From: Clostridia bacterium
GTDB lineage: Bacteria; Bacillota; Clostridia; UMGS1883
Direction: 5' to 3'
NCBI GenBank assembly: GCA_017468215.1
Contig: JAFUJG010000309.1
Span: 1-7,781 of the forward strand
DNA length: 7,781 nucleotides
A program made the position numbers and the translations under genes. The notes under the pieces were generated by a model that made no database searches, was not told the origin of the DNA, and was given only the letters and a program-made list of their open reading frames with translations. Shown here in pieces: positions 7,222-7,781 of the stretch (position 1 is its first letter; each line of letters opens with the position of its first letter).

Positions 7222-7781
7222 ATGAAAAGGTTTTTATCATTAGTTTTATGCTTAGTTATTGCATTATCGTTTTCCGCATGCGGAAATGATAACAGCACGT
7301 CAGTTACACCTACGGAAGATGGTGCAAACGGTGAAATTATTCCCAATGATGTGCCTGCCGGAAGCGAAGCAGACATCGCAGTCCGTAAGGCTGTTTCAGC
7401 ATATCTCGACACTTTTATTTCCTGCGATTTTGATGCTATAAAAGCGGCCATTCATCCTGATGATATGCAGTATTTCAATTTCGATTCTGAAGACCAGATG
7501 ACATTTTATAACACGATTTTTCCTCAGATTAAATACAAATTCGAATTTGTATCGGAATACGAGGGTGTTTACGGCGTTATGACTGAGATAACATCTCCCG
7601 ATATGGCGGAAGTTTATGGTACTATAATAACCGCATATATCGATTCTGCAACAGGGGAAAGTAATGCGTCTGCACGTGAAATCATTGAAAACAGCGGCGA
7701 CAGAATGATTGAAATGCTTAAATCTCCCGACCTTAAGAGAAGGGTTGGAAGGCTTTATATCTATGTTGAGTATATAGACGG
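7222..7781 (+). CDS. putative lipoprotein of unknown function, 3' end outside the window
   Basis: An open frame of 186 codons with no stop before the window ends, so the protein is partial at its C-terminus. It begins with a typical lipoprotein signal: MKR, a hydrophobic run (residues 4-17) and FSAC with the lipidated cysteine at C20. GN follows, so there is no Asp at +2. A short low-complexity, acidic, Ser/Thr/Gly-rich linker (about 21-48) leads into a soluble domain starting near DIAVRKAVSAYLDTFISCDF (51-70), a helix plus 'AIKAAIHPDDMQYF' pattern that recalls NTF2-like lipoproteins (DUF4878/DUF5105 type) of Clostridia. That family suggestion is weak. It would be anchored on the outer face of the membrane. 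The start is supported by AGGAAGG at 7209-7215 and a consensus promoter. It diverges from clc. I do not recognise a function. Confidence 0.85.
   Translation, partial: MKRFLSLVLCLVIALSFSACGNDNSTSVTPTEDGANGEIIPNDVPAGSEADIAVRKAVSAYLDTFISCDFDAIKAAIHPDDMQYFNFDSEDQMTFYNTIFPQIKYKFEFVSEYEGVYGVMTEITSPDMAEVYGTIITAYIDSATGESNASAREIIENSGDRMIEMLKSPDLKRRVGRLYIYVEYID

Noticed and set aside
7107..7451. 114-residue open frame on the minus strand at the right edge
   Set aside because: It runs antisense through the lipoprotein signal region and then through the AT-rich promoter gap, ending in a stretch that reads as translated noncoding DNA. The opposing lipoprotein frame has promoter, SD and lipobox.
1..7781. 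CRISPR array, insertion sequence, tRNA or other mobile-element signal
   Set aside because: No regularly spaced repeats, terminal inverted repeats, transposase or integrase motifs, or tRNA-like folds were noticed. The genes are ordinary chromosomal genes of even composition.

Overview
The window reads as chromosomal core DNA from a low-to-moderate GC member of the Bacillota, most likely class Clostridia. The grounds are strong Shine-Dalgarno sites of the GGAGG/GGTGAT type, AT-rich codon choice, a secreted cell-wall amidase carrying copper-amine-oxidase-like N-terminal repeats, and a lipoprotein signal typical of Gram-positive bacteria. I cannot assign a genus. No mobile element, CRISPR array, tRNA or rRNA is visible, and no stretch longer than about 120 bases lacks a gene.

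Left block (14-2950, plus strand): ruvB (Holliday junction branch-migration ATPase), then a secreted N-acetylmuramoyl-L-alanine amidase, then a YaiI/YqxD-family (DUF188) protein whose ATG overlaps the amidase stop. The block ends in a long hairpin at 2933-2965 that also faces the converging operon and probably terminates transcription from both sides. Its loop is exactly the DUF188 stop codon.

Right block (2976-7074, minus strand, transcribed leftwards): a compact three-gene ion-transport operon in the order clc, trkA, trkH. The CLC protein has departures from the classical chloride-type signatures (GREGA, GGEIVP, and no GSGIP) that resemble the fluoride-exporting CLC-F branch. TrkA is a double-RCK regulator and TrkH the K+-conducting membrane subunit. 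The gaps are 17 and 2 bases, so the genes are very probably co-transcribed, linking anion/proton exchange with K+ uptake.

Right edge (7222 to the window end, plus strand): the first 186 codons of a lipoprotein of unknown function, driven by a perfect consensus sigma-A type promoter (TTGACA, 17 bases, TATAAT). This promoter stands back-to-back with a weaker candidate promoter for the clc-trkA-trkH operon.

I see no clearly novel system. The most interesting points are the probable CLC-F identity and its operon with Trk, the stop-codon-in-loop bidirectional terminator, the clc start-site reassignment, and the divergent promoter pair.
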